NCBI GenBank assembly: GCA_937625935.1
Contig: OW569379.1
Span: 300,001-364,000, forward strand
Reading direction: 5' to 3'
Source: Tetramitus jugosus
Taxonomy: Eukaryota; Heterolobosea; Eutetramitea; Acrasida; Vahlkampfiidae
DNA: 64,000 nt
In this document: positions 16,937-26,928 of the stretch, piece after piece
Position numbering within the stretch: the stretch's first letter is position 1
Layout: each line of letters starts with the position of its first letter
The notes under the pieces: generated by a model
What the model was told of the DNA's origin: nothing
Database searches by the model: none
What the model saw: the letters and a program-made list of their open reading frames with translations, nothing else
Program-made: the position numbers and the translations under genes

Positions 16937-19921
16937 ATGACAAACAACAACAACAACAACAACAAGAATAAGAACAACAACCGTGATGAAGATCACACAA
17001 CTCCAAAGAATGGAACGGATATGAGTCACTTGCTGTCCTCATCCACTTCCTCTCCGTCGACAAGGACTCCTGTTGATCATCATGTGATTGACACAACCAC
17101 ACCAACAACAACAACAATGAAAACATTGACCAGTAGTGCACTACCAATGAAGCGAGAACAAGTGATTGAAATTGTGTTTGCAAAGTATCAGTCATTGCTC
17201 ACTCAATTGAATGAACATGCTTCTGTTCAACAACACCTCAAGAGCGGCGATGATCCTCATCATGACAATAGCAGTACGACTCGGGATAGCTCCAAGAATG
17301 GTGTCGATTTCTTCAATTTTACCAATTTTTATCACATGTTGAAACGTGAGTTGAAAATCAAGTTGAAATCATCTGCACCAGCAGAATACAATCACTTGAT
17401 TGCACAGTCCAATTATCATCTCTCAAAAATGTATTATCGAGAGTTGATGAACTATTGTAATCGAATGAAGAATGATCGGTTGAACGATGAATTGTCCTCT
17501 GTGTTTCACTGTGCCATGGCAGCAGATGATTCTGCTTCTCATTCCAAAAAGTCACTCAGTGCCAGCGGTGGTGGTTCATTCAAGAATGAAACATTAGATC
17601 ATATCGTCGCTGATGAAATGCCATTCAGTGATTTCAGTAGTCAATTGGAGGCCATGTATCCATCTAATTACGATCATTCTTCATTGCAAGACTATCAGGA
17701 CAAGGAAACCATGTCCCTCTTCTATTCCAAGGAAGAAACCAGTGCATTGGTTCATTCTTGGCCAGTTCTGTCACCGGTCAAGGATCACAGCTCAAGCATT
17801 AACAGTGGTGAAACTGAAAGATTATTGATTTCATCGAGCCATCATCGAAAACCAAACAACAATGAACACTTGTCCGAAGAAGATTTGATGTTGTTTGATC
17901 CATATGATGATCAAGATTTGGTGCCACGAGAGATTGTGAAAAAGCCATGGAGTCAGCGCATATATCGATGGGTTAGCAAGGTGTTTCCATGGTTGAATTG
18001 GATACCAGAGTACAGACATCATATTCATGATTTGAAGAGTGACTTGGTTGCTGGTATTACTGTAGGTGTCATGTTGATTCCACAGGCTATGGGTTATGCT
18101 TTGATTGGTGGATTTCCACCCATCTATGGTCTCTATACTGCGATGATTCCCATGTTTATGTACTCGTTTCTGGGAACATCGAGACAATTGTCAATTGGAC
18201 CAAGTGCAATGGTTTCATTGATTCTAATGTCCGAGCTAGAGTCTTTAGGTATCAAGATTGATCAAGATCCAGAGCTTTACATCATGTATTCTCTGATGAT
18301 TACTTTCTTCACTGGATTGACACAGTTGCTCATGGGTGTGCTGCGACTCGGATTCTTGGTCAACTTTTTGTCAATGCCCGTTATTCATGGATTTTCCTCT
18401 GCTGCTGCAATTGTGATCGGTTTGTCTCAGTTGGGTAACTTTACCGGCGTTTCTATGCCTTCAGAGAATAGAGTTCATTACATTGTTTACAACTTTGGAC
18501 GCGTGGTTCACATGATCCACTTCCCAACGCTCTTGCTGAGCATTACATCTCTTCTCCTTCTAATTTTCTTGGAGAAGTCTTACATAGAGACTGGAGAGGA
18601 GAAGAAATTGAAGATTGCTGGGCGTACATTTAAGCTACCAAGGAGATTGTCTCTAAAGTTCCTTCCTGCTCCCTTAGTAATTGTAGTAGCTGGTATCGTA
18701 GTCATGTATCTGGTGAAGGCTATTGGGCACTATGATCCATCAAACAAGGAAGTGTTTGGTATTAAGATTACAGGTCACGTTCCTCCTGGTCCTCCAAAGC
18801 CACTTGTTCCATTCATTCCTGGTTTTAACTTCGAGACGATTCTAGAGCTCAGTACAGCGTTTCTAACGATTGCTCTCGTAGTATGTGTGGAGTCCATTTC
18901 TATTGCAAAGTTTTATGCCATTCAAAAGGGTTATAACATCGACCCTAACCAAGAATTAATTGCTTTGGGTATGGCTAGTACGCTTGGTGCATTCTTCCGA
19001 GCATTACCAGCCAACACGTCCCTTGCAAGAACTGCGGTGAATTCAAATTCGGGAGCTGTCACTCAGCTCTCTGGTTTCGTGAGTGCCGTGTTTGTGCTGA
19101 TCTCGCTATGGATACTCACTCCTCTCTTTTACTACTTGCCTAATGCTGTTCTGGCTGCACTTATCATATTCAGTTGCTCAAAATTGATTCATCTGGATCA
19201 AGTACTGTTCACTTTTAAGACAAAGAAAAGGGATTGCGTGGCTCTTGTTTTGGCTTTTGCTGGTTCTATGTTCATTGGTATCAAGGAGGGTGTTTTGATT
19301 GCTGCCTTAGCTTCCTTGGTGCTATTTATTCTGAGATCCACTCGACCGCGATTTCATATCTTGGGAAGACGACCTGGAACCACTGCATACCTCGAAGTCA
19401 AGCGTTGGAAGGATTGCAAGGAGATTCCTGGTATTTTAGTCATGAGATTTGACAGTGATCTCTGGTTTGCTAATGTATCTTTCTTCACCGAACAACTCCA
19501 TAGAGCGATTAGAAAGTCTCCCTATCCAGTGTATGCTGTTGTGCTGGATTGTTCAGGAATTAACCAGGTTGACTCCACTGCTGTGAATAGCATGAAATCA
19601 TTGAAGGAGAGTCTTGATGGATTACAGATTTCACTTTTTATCGCTCAAATGAAGAGGTCTATGCGAGTGGTTATGAAACGAGGTGGTATCAATTCTGTCA
19701 TGAAGAAAGAAGAACATTTCTTTGATCACTTGCATGATGCTGTACTTCATGCAGAGAATATTACTCGAAAGAGGAGAATAGCCGAGTTATCAAAGAATGG
19801 TACGAGCAAACTAACTGATTCAGAGATTAGTCAGAGTGCTTTTGTCATTTCAGTGGATGAAGGTTCGCCATCGACCATGGAGAACATCTCACCCTACACT
19901 CCTGTTCAAACAGGCGAGTAA
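16937..19921 (+). CDS. SulP/SLC26 anion transporter with STAS domain
   Basis: A single exon encoding 994 residues. Residues 1-340 are a hydrophilic N-terminal extension with an Asn run at the start. The SulP core begins at about 355 (YRHHIHDLKSDLVAGITVGVM, then LIPQAMGYA and PPIYGLYTA, the SulP signature) with 12-14 membrane segments. The STAS domain spans about 825-945 (VMRFDSDLWFANV, VVLDCSGINQVDSTAV). SLC26 proteins move sulfate, bicarbonate, chloride or oxalate at the plasma or vacuolar membrane. Substrate cannot be read from sequence. The paralogue at 62072-64000 is closely similar in the core but lacks a visible long extension because the window cuts it. A 3' AATAAA lies at about 19937, 16 nt after the stop. 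The ClC channel follows on the same strand. Confidence 0.95.
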   Translation: MTNNNNNNNKNKNNNRDEDHTTPKNGTDMSHLLSSSTSSPSTRTPVDHHVIDTTTPTTTTMKTLTSSALPMKREQVIEIVFAKYQSLLTQLNEHASVQQHLKSGDDPHHDNSSTTRDSSKNGVDFFNFTNFYHMLKRELKIKLKSSAPAEYNHLIAQSNYHLSKMYYRELMNYCNRMKNDRLNDELSSVFHCAMAADDSASHSKKSLSASGGGSFKNETLDHIVADEMPFSDFSSQLEAMYPSNYDHSSLQDYQDKETMSLFYSKEETSALVHSWPVLSPVKDHSSSINSGETERLLISSSHHRKPNNNEHLSEEDLMLFDPYDDQDLVPREIVKKPWSQRIYRWVSKVFPWLNWIPEYRHHIHDLKSDLVAGITVGVMLIPQAMGYALIGGFPPIYGLYTAMIPMFMYSFLGTSRQLSIGPSAMVSLILMSELESLGIKIDQDPELYIMYSLMITFFTGLTQLLMGVLRLGFLVNFLSMPVIHGFSSAAAIVIGLSQLGNFTGVSMPSENRVHYIVYNFGRVVHMIHFPTLLLSITSLLLLIFLEKSYIETGEEKKLKIAGRTFKLPRRLSLKFLPAPLVIVVAGIVVMYLVKAIGHYDPSNKEVFGIKITGHVPPGPPKPLVPFIPGFNFETILELSTAFLTIALVVCVESISIAKFYAIQKGYNIDPNQELIALGMASTLGAFFRALPANTSLARTAVNSNSGAVTQLSGFVSAVFVLISLWILTPLFYYLPNAVLAALIIFSCSKLIHLDQVLFTFKTKKRDCVALVLAFAGSMFIGIKEGVLIAALASLVLFILRSTRPRFHILGRRPGTTAYLEVKRWKDCKEIPGILVMRFDSDLWFANVSFFTEQLHRAIRKSPYPVYAVVLDCSGINQVDSTAVNSMKSLKESLDGLQISLFIAQMKRSMRVVMKRGGINSVMKKEEHFFDHLHDAVLHAENITRKRRIAELSKNGTSKLTDSEISQSAFVISVDEGSPSTMENISPYTPVQTGE

Positions 19922-20164
19922 CTTTGGAATATTCAGAATAAAGCCATAGATGTCAAAATGTTCAATAACAACCAGATCAGCTCTTACAGACCTCCATTCG
20001 GAATTCCTACACCATACGTTTTTCTGTATGGACAATATTTCGCGCAATCCTCAGGAATTCGCGCAATTTTTTTCTCCGAGAATGGAGATATCACCATAAG
20101 AATCTGTTGTGTGTCAAAAACGAAGCTTTCATCAGCAATCGAAACACACATTCAACAACAGACA

Positions 20165-23100
20165 ATGAAATCAAGAGGTGGTGGTGCGAGCAAACATTCT
20201 CATCGCAGAACCATTAGCTTTGGTTCTGTTCACTTCTCCACCTTTGAAGACCCACAAGACTCACCACGAACAGTTGAAGAAGAACAACGACAACAACCTA
20301 TCAATGAGAGGAGCACTGCGAATAATGAAATCACAACTCTCAATCATTCAAATTCTTCAGAGGACATTGCGAATCGTGCCCACGTAACACCATCATCCCC
20401 ATCGAACACACATCACAGTGAAGCAGCATCAAGCAGTATGAACATGAATCATAGCAATCATAACAATCATAGTATTCATAGCAATGGTGGTGGTGGTGGT
20501 GGTGGTGGTGGTAGTGGTAGTCGAATTCGTCACAGTATGAGCAGCTATTCCATCAGTAGCAGCAGTAGTGGTAACAATCGAAGTTCATTGAGATTGAATC
20601 CTTCTTCATCGTTCCATCACATTCCAAGTATTAATGGTATCAATAGTCTGTCTAGTCTAACGAATAGCACTAGTGCTCTCAATAGTAGTCGAGGCCATCC
20701 TACTGCTAGTCTAATGAGTCGTAGTATGAGTGGTAGCTTTGATAATTTGAGTGGTTTGAGAAGTGCGAGAAGACATACGATGACAAAGCAAGAGGAATTG
20801 AAACTGAGGAATGAAATGAATATGAGACGTGAGAACTTTGAGAGTGTTGATTTCTTTTCGACGATACAAGATGATGGATCCGATGATGACGATGACGATG
20901 ATTCCTCAAAGAGTGATGAAGAAAACGACGACGAAGATGATGACGATGACGACAATGATGCAAGTGATGTGAACAAAGAGGATGAACTTGCTGATGAAGA
21001 AGGCCATGCTCATCCATCATCTCATGATGGATCAGGAAACACAGGAAATGACACTAACAACACTTTTGCAAAATTACCATCAATTAAGCTTCATTTGGAT
21101 GCAAGTGACCCTGAAACCAGTGCATCATTGAGCGGAGCTGATGTGAATCCTCAATCGTCGATAAAGAGGCAAAATGAGAGACCATTGAAGCTGTCTGGAA
21201 AGAGACCATCCAGCTTAAAGTTGCATGCACGTTCTCCGACCATGGACTCTCTAGGAAGTCCTATCGGTGGCTCAAGTACCGACATTAATATGGATGAAAC
21301 ACAAGACGCTCTTTCATTTGCAAACTTGAACAAACATAGAAAGACGATTTGGAAGCGAACAAAGAGGATTTTATCAATTGTTTTTTATCCTGTGCGCAAA
21401 GTGCTGACTATTGAAGTGAGGGCAGTTATATTTCTCGCTATTCTGGGGGTTCTCGGTGCTCTAGCTAATTTATTCACTGATATTATGATCACAAAGTTAG
21501 AGGTGGCCCGAACCAATCTAGCCGCTCTCACTCCGTCCTTTGCTGGTAACTATACGCTGAGCATTATTTATTCTATTTGTTTGGCATTCTTGGCAGCAGC
21601 ATGTACCCAATTTATTAGTCCATTTTCTGGTGGTTCTGGAATTCCAGAGATGAAGAGTATATTGTCTGGCAATTCCATGGAGCGATACCTCAGCTTTCAA
21701 ACACTTGTTGCAAAGTTATTGGGTATTATCGCGTCTGTGGCTAGTGGGCTAAGCATTGGTCGCCTCGGACCGTTCGTCCACATTAGTTCATGCATTGCAA
21801 ATCAATTAATGAACATTAAGTTTTTTAGAAAATTGAAGAGAGCCGAATCTGAGCGAAGTGGCTTGCTTGCTGCTGCTTGTGCATCCGGGGTTGCAACTGC
21901 TTTTGGAGCACCTTTTGGGGGCGTTCTTTTTAGCATAGAGGTAACTTCTACATTCTATCCAGTGAAAAATTTATCAAGGTATGTCATTTCTCGAGTCTCA
22001 CTCTGTTACTCGATCAAAATATTTGTTACTGATTTTTATTCTAATGTAGGTGTATCTTCTGTACTTTGTTTGGATCTCTTGCTTTCTATGTGTGGAGAAA
22101 GCTTGGCCTAGTCGGAAGCACAGACTCATATCTATTCTCAACAGATTTTGGAGTCTTCTCATACAAGATTGATGAAATCTTTTTGTTTGTGATCGTGGGT
22201 GTCATTTGTGGTCTTCTGGGCGCCTTCTTCAATTTTATGCTGTCATGGATGATTGAATTCAGAATGGGTTTGAACTTGGTACGAGCTCGTCGATACTTAT
22301 TGATTGCAAGTGTGGCTATTATAACAACGACAATAGCCTTCCCTCTTGACCCTTTGCTGAGAAAGTCTTCCAATACTGTTGTGAATATTCTATTCAGTAG
22401 AGAGCCACTGAACGTTGTTCTCCCTATTCCGCAGCTCTTTATCATGATTGTTGCGAAATATATCCTAACAACTCTTGCTCTCATTCTGCCTCTGCCTTGT
22501 GGAGTGTTCGCACCGGTGTTTACAATTGGTGCAGCAGTGGGAAGATTATTTGGAGAGGTTGTCAAAGTTTTCTATGGAAGCAGGTTCAGCTATATTGTGC
22601 CTGCATACTATTCAGTGGTGGGTGCCTCATCATTGGCATCAGGAGTCACTAGATCCCTATCAACGATTGTTATTGTGTTCGAACTGACAGGACAATTCTC
22701 GCTGATGATCCCAGTGATGATTTCGAGCATCGTGGCTGTTGGTATCGCAAACTTTTTCAATGAATGCCTCTACGACCGATTGATGATGCTTCGTGGCTTG
22801 CCATACTTGACCGAATTGAAAAATGTTGAATCTCACAAGATGAAAGCAAGTGAAATTATGAGAACAGATTTATGTTATGTGACAACCGATCTGGATCCGG
22901 TTGCAGTTAAACAAACTATTGAGTTGAACACACACACCATATTTCCTGTGGTGGATGACCATGCATCTATGACACTTGTTGGGTCTGTATCCAGAGCACA
23001 ACTGGAAGAATTTTTAAAGACTGTTCATGCATATTCGAATCTCAAAAACAAAACAGACAAGAAAAAGAAAGAGAAACTCAAGGCAAATTCTCAGAAGAAA

Positions 23101-23523
23101 AAAATCCAATATTCAATGGATGCTCTTCGTCAAGAAATCCAACAGCTCCGACATGTTGCTGGTGTAAAAACGACAGCCAAGAGCTGGTTAACACCTCGGC
23201 CACCTGTCTCACAGCTTAATGTAGTGGATGAGGAAGCAACAGCGATTGAAGAAGATGCACCCCTTGTGAACATTGGATCCTATAGTGCTCCTCTCAATTC
23301 AGATCCCATCCTCGTCTACAAGTATCCTAGCACTGATCAGAAGGCTTCTCGTGAGTTCTATATTCAGTTCGACTCGTCTCCCTTGACTATCTCCATATTT
23401 ACTCCCCTTACAAAGCTTCATTTCCTCTTTGCAACTCTTCGTCCCTCGCATATATGGGTCATCGCTGGAGGAAAACTAGTGGGTGTTGTAGCCAAGAAGG
23501 ATATGATCGATGCAAAGCTTTGA
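20165..23523 (+). CDS. ClC-family chloride channel with CBS pair, two exons
   Basis: Join 20165-21978 and 22050-23523, giving 1095 residues. The 71-bp intron has GTATGT and GTAG ends, and the splice restores NLSR-CIFCTLFGS. An in-frame ATG at 19958 is too close to the preceding stop, so I chose 20165 (MKSRGGG). Residues 1-400 are a low-complexity and acidic leader. The membrane core starts at about 415. It contains GSGIPEMK, the second ClC motif as GRLGPFVH, FSIEVTSTF and GVFAPVFTIGAAVGR. Two CBS domains follow (about 870-930 and near 1040-1090) with a charged helical insert between them. The gating Glu of the G(K/R)EGP motif is Leu (L534), and the proton-glutamate position is Val (V593, as in ClC-1/2 SIEVTS). 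Both changes argue for a channel rather than a Cl-/H+ exchanger. Confidence 0.93.
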
Positions 23524-23858
23524 GCGGTTGCTTGATTATCCTGTATCGTAAAACGGAGCCGTTCCGACTTTTGTACCATTTGACTGATGACATCCATTAT
23601 CGAGAGGATAAATATAAAATTGAGTTAGTCGCCCAACAAAAAAAACTAAAAAACTTCGTCAACAGATAATTAGCTTGTGGTTTGGTCCTTAGCCACTGCC
23701 CCTTTGCAACAAAAATGCTCTCCGTCTGATAATAACAACTGGCATAATCATCTCCGTTCGTCCTATTTAAAGAGAATATTATCATTCCTTGTTCACAACA
23801 AACAACAAACTCATACGCGACTTAGTACTCTTAATCTGTGTGTAATAGTGAGCCCACT
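23524..23858. other. intergenic segment upstream of the HAM1/TULIP-like gene
   Basis: 335 bp. A TATTTAAAG element at about 23764-23772, some 90 nt before the ATG, may be a TATA-type promoter. No other feature is supported. Confidence 0.4.
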
Positions 23859-26306
23859 ATGAACGTATATAAAACCCCATCCCCTCAACCGATAGCTTCT
23901 GTAGTTCTTCAGAATTACCAACAGCCCCAACCTCCTCAATTGCCACCCATGATGCAACCGGAATCAGTCCCACTTGCTCAACAACCATCACAGCAGAATC
24001 CTCCCCAGCAACAAGAAGTTCAAGAAAACCCTACCAACGTGGTCCTTGGTGTTTACTTAGACAAAGAAAACAAGAGAGTGATGAAGCAAATGGATGATGG
24101 TTCTCAGTTGTACATTGGTCTTGACCAAGCTCACTTGCAAGTGGCAAATACATTGATGAACGGGCAAGTACCAAGCAACCAGAACATTACACAAACTTTC
24201 GATGAATGGAAGCGTGTAATGGACCGACACTCGGCTCAATTGTCTGAAAGGGGTGTAGGAATGGTCAATGATGTCAAGATTTTGCTTGACAGTGTAAATA
24301 AGGCTGTTGTTTCCAAGAACAAGGATGACATGTTCCAAAAACTTGTGAATAATGTGAATACAAACAGAAAACAGTCCGTGTTACTGCAAACTGTCAAAGA
24401 CAACAACAAGGGAAAGATACAGAGAATGAAACAAAGATTAAGAAGGAGTAAGATGTCGCAAACTGATCCTAATCAACCCCCTGTTGAAGATGAACTAAAG
24501 AAAAAGTTACAGACAGAGTCTTCTGAATTCCTTCAAGATATTCAATCAATGGTTCTGTTTGTTATCAAATCAAAGGAGTTTAGACGTTTGATAATTGATA
24601 CTGTTATTTTGCTCCAGTCAATGGCAAGAAGATTTGATCGTCAATACGGAGATCAAATCACTGAATCAATTTCAAAAGACTTAATGAAGCCTAGTGAGTC
24701 ATCTACCAGCACTGCCGATGATAGAATAGTAAACCCGACCATGAATAACTCTGCTGTCAAGGACTTGAGTCATCAAATATTGAGTGCACCCAAAAATTCA
24801 CTTATTGACGAACAAGAGATGAAAAAGATGGAAGAGTTGTTAAAGGCCATTGTAGAAACTCTTACAAAGAAGCCTGAATACCTTCGAATGATGAGAAAGC
24901 TGTTCTCCTTGTATGATAAGGTAGAGATGACAGTTAAGAAGCAATCCACAGAGTTGAAAACCACGTATGAACCTACCATCCAACAAGAATCCCAAGATTC
25001 TCAAAAAATGTTGGCTGACATGTACGTGATGATAGGTCAATTCTCTGGTCACCAAGAACTCACTCAACTCCGTTCAAAGGTCTATGAGCTTTATACGATG
25101 TTCTCCAAGGATGAATTGGCAAAGAACTACTTGAAGGAATTGAGAAACTTCTTGATTAACTGTGGTGAGAATCCTTCCGTTAAACCAGATGAAAGGCAAG
25201 AACAAATCAAGAAATTGATTCTCGATGGAAGAGCTGCCTTCAATTCTGAAAGAGAAGTGTATCAGAATCATTTTAAAGAACTTCGAATCATTCTAAAGAG
25301 TATGATGAAGTATATGAAGAATGATCCAGATAGGAAAGATATTTCTGACAAGTTTGGGTCATTGGTCAAGCACATGATCATGGATGATTCTGGCAAACCT
25401 GACCTATTCAGAGCACAAGAGTCCGTTCAACAAATGAAAATGCTGATGAGTTCGTTGTTGAATGAACAGCTCAAGAGTTTGCCTCTTCCCTACATCCAAT
25501 ACAATGCTTCAAAGTTTTCTGCTTCCTTCAGCAGCATGTCTTTGAATGCTAGTGGAATAATGCCTGAACATTTCAATGTTCGTACGACTAGTAAGTTGGA
25601 TATGGCTCCAACAACTCCGTCAGCTAATTCTTTTGTTCACCTCATGCAACTTGAGGTTGATCGAGTGAAACTTGACGTAAACAATGCCTACTATCAGATA
25701 CAACACAAGAAGTTTGCATCTTTGAAAGATAGTGGTATCGTTGATGTGTCCATCACGGGACAGAAAGGACTTTCGTTAACTGTTGGTTTCAAGATGACTG
25801 TAACTGGCTCTACTGTGCGTGCGGAGGTTAGAACGGCCAAGTGCAGCATTGACAAACTTCGATTCAACTTTAAGCGAGCAGAGCATAAAGTGTTGGACAA
25901 GATGGCTACTAAATTATTCAGTGGTTTGATCAAGAGAAAGATTTGTGATGCCATTAGTGAAAAATTAAGGGAGGCCCTTCAAGTTGTATGCACCAAGTTA
26001 AATGAGGCAGCTGCAAAGAGAGAAGCTCGATTGAATCAAGAACTCTCGACAAGGCCTCAGATGGTGGCTGAAATGATGAATCAAAAGATGAAGATTGTTT
26101 ATGACCAAACAAAGGATCTGACTTTGCATGACGTCACAACCAAGTTGAAGAACACTGTTAAAGAAAGAAGAGAATTGGTACAAGGTAAATTGCAAAACTT
26201 GGCCACACTGGATTCAAGCGAACTAGTTGAAAATCAACAACACGAAAAGGAGTTAGTGGTGATAGTGTCCACTGAGCCAATCACCATAGTCGAAAAAACA
26301 GCTTAA
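23859..26306 (+). CDS. helical protein with HAM1_C/TULIP-like C-terminal domain
   Basis: A single exon from ATG 23859 encoding 815 residues. Residues 1-60 are Pro/Gln rich. Residues 60-580 are strongly helical and charged, with repeated stretches suggestive of alpha-helical bundles or coiled coil. Residues about 600-740 form a beta-rich segment (VDRVKLDVNNAYYQIQ, DSGIVDVSITGQKGLSLTVGF, then IDKLRFNFKRAEHK). This segment resembles the C-terminal domain of fungal HAM1-like proteins (formerly DUF4449) and more broadly TULIP/BPI lipid-binding folds. The resemblance is recalled, not searched. The final part is helical and ends in an acidic tail. If correct, the likely role is binding lipid or membranes. 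No signal peptide or membrane span is visible, so a cytosolic location is inferred. The next gene on its strand is not close, and tRNA-Arg lies 90 bp downstream on the other strand. Confidence 0.8.
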   Translation: MNVYKTPSPQPIASVVLQNYQQPQPPQLPPMMQPESVPLAQQPSQQNPPQQQEVQENPTNVVLGVYLDKENKRVMKQMDDGSQLYIGLDQAHLQVANTLMNGQVPSNQNITQTFDEWKRVMDRHSAQLSERGVGMVNDVKILLDSVNKAVVSKNKDDMFQKLVNNVNTNRKQSVLLQTVKDNNKGKIQRMKQRLRRSKMSQTDPNQPPVEDELKKKLQTESSEFLQDIQSMVLFVIKSKEFRRLIIDTVILLQSMARRFDRQYGDQITESISKDLMKPSESSTSTADDRIVNPTMNNSAVKDLSHQILSAPKNSLIDEQEMKKMEELLKAIVETLTKKPEYLRMMRKLFSLYDKVEMTVKKQSTELKTTYEPTIQQESQDSQKMLADMYVMIGQFSGHQELTQLRSKVYELYTMFSKDELAKNYLKELRNFLINCGENPSVKPDERQEQIKKLILDGRAAFNSEREVYQNHFKELRIILKSMMKYMKNDPDRKDISDKFGSLVKHMIMDDSGKPDLFRAQESVQQMKMLMSSLLNEQLKSLPLPYIQYNASKFSASFSSMSLNASGIMPEHFNVRTTSKLDMAPTTPSANSFVHLMQLEVDRVKLDVNNAYYQIQHKKFASLKDSGIVDVSITGQKGLSLTVGFKMTVTGSTVRAEVRTAKCSIDKLRFNFKRAEHKVLDKMATKLFSGLIKRKICDAISEKLREALQVVCTKLNEAAAKREARLNQELSTRPQMVAEMMNQKMKIVYDQTKDLTLHDVTTKLKNTVKERRELVQGKLQNLATLDSSELVENQQHEKELVVIVSTEPITIVEKTA

Positions 26307-26392
26307 GAATTAAAAAAATCATTCATTCATCTGTGTTTTTTGGATCAAGATCTTGACATCCCATCAAATGTGTGTAATAGGGAAAACTCGTC

Positions 26393-26396
26393 AAAA
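26393..26396 (-). terminator. RNA polymerase III terminator of tRNA-Arg
   Basis: TTTT on the minus strand, 2 nt after the discriminator base. A minimal Pol III stop. Confidence 0.6.
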
Positions 26397-26398
26397 CG

Positions 26399-26471
26399 TA
26401 CGCCATATGGGAGTCGAACCCATGACCCCTGGATCCGAAGTCCAGTGCTCTATCCACTGAGCTAAAGGCGC
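26399..26471 (-). tRNA. tRNA-Arg(TCG)
   Basis: A 73-nt gene on the minus strand without intron. The D-arm begins TAGCTCAGTGGA. The anticodon arm is CTGGA-CTTCGGA-TCCAG, giving anticodon TCG, which reads CGA (and CGG). The T-arm is ATGGG-TTCGACT-CCCAT with B box GGTTCGACTCC. The acceptor stem GCGCCTT/ATGGCGT has one T-T mismatch (positions 6 and 67) and a terminal G-T pair, with discriminator A. A T4 run at 26393-26396 follows on the minus strand. Confidence 0.93.
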
Positions 26472-26928
26472 TGTGCACAAATACAATGACTCATAACTAT
26501 TCGTGTCCAAATTTTTTTCGTATTCCAAATGGCAAGATGGAAAAGCGTCCTTTGCGATGGGCGCGTCGAGGGTATGATGGACATAGAAACAAATACCATC
26601 GAAGATGTCACCAACGGACTGATGGTAGCGATTGGGATCAAAACAGCAGAAGCCGGTAAGAAAGCAAGAAACTATGTGAATGGGGTGAAACGGAGATGTC
26701 TCACGACGAAGAGCGATGGCTGATGAAAATGTATTGATGATAAAGCGAGCAACCCCAATGGTTGTATGTCGAGTGATATTCGCAGGTATGTTGGGGAAGG
26801 AAGGAGACACAAGAGAGGATATCACTACGGCACTCCAACGGTCGGGATGCAAGCCAAAAGACGCAGATGTTCGTCTTCAAACAAGTAAACATATTGCTCT
26901 AATAGCCAATTCCATCAACCTCGCCGCA
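26472..26928. other. unresolved segment with short overlapping plus-strand ORFs
   Basis: Two plus-strand ORFs (26529-26723, 64 residues; 26716-26952, 78 residues) overlap by 8 nt in different frames and look partly protein-like (for example EDITTALQRSGCKPKDADV). A candidate donor GTAAGA occurs at 26656. A minus-strand ORF runs through the tRNA and is not credible. I recognise no family. It may be a small two-exon gene, a gene remnant, or non-coding. Confidence 0.3.

Noticed and set aside
19958-20164. 69-codon extension of the ClC frame
   Set aside because: Starts 37 nt after the SulP stop, leaving no room for a promoter and leader, and lacks ClC-like sequence.
26391-26852. 153-codon minus-strand ORF
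   Set aside because: It reads straight through the tRNA-Arg gene and has no family-like motif.
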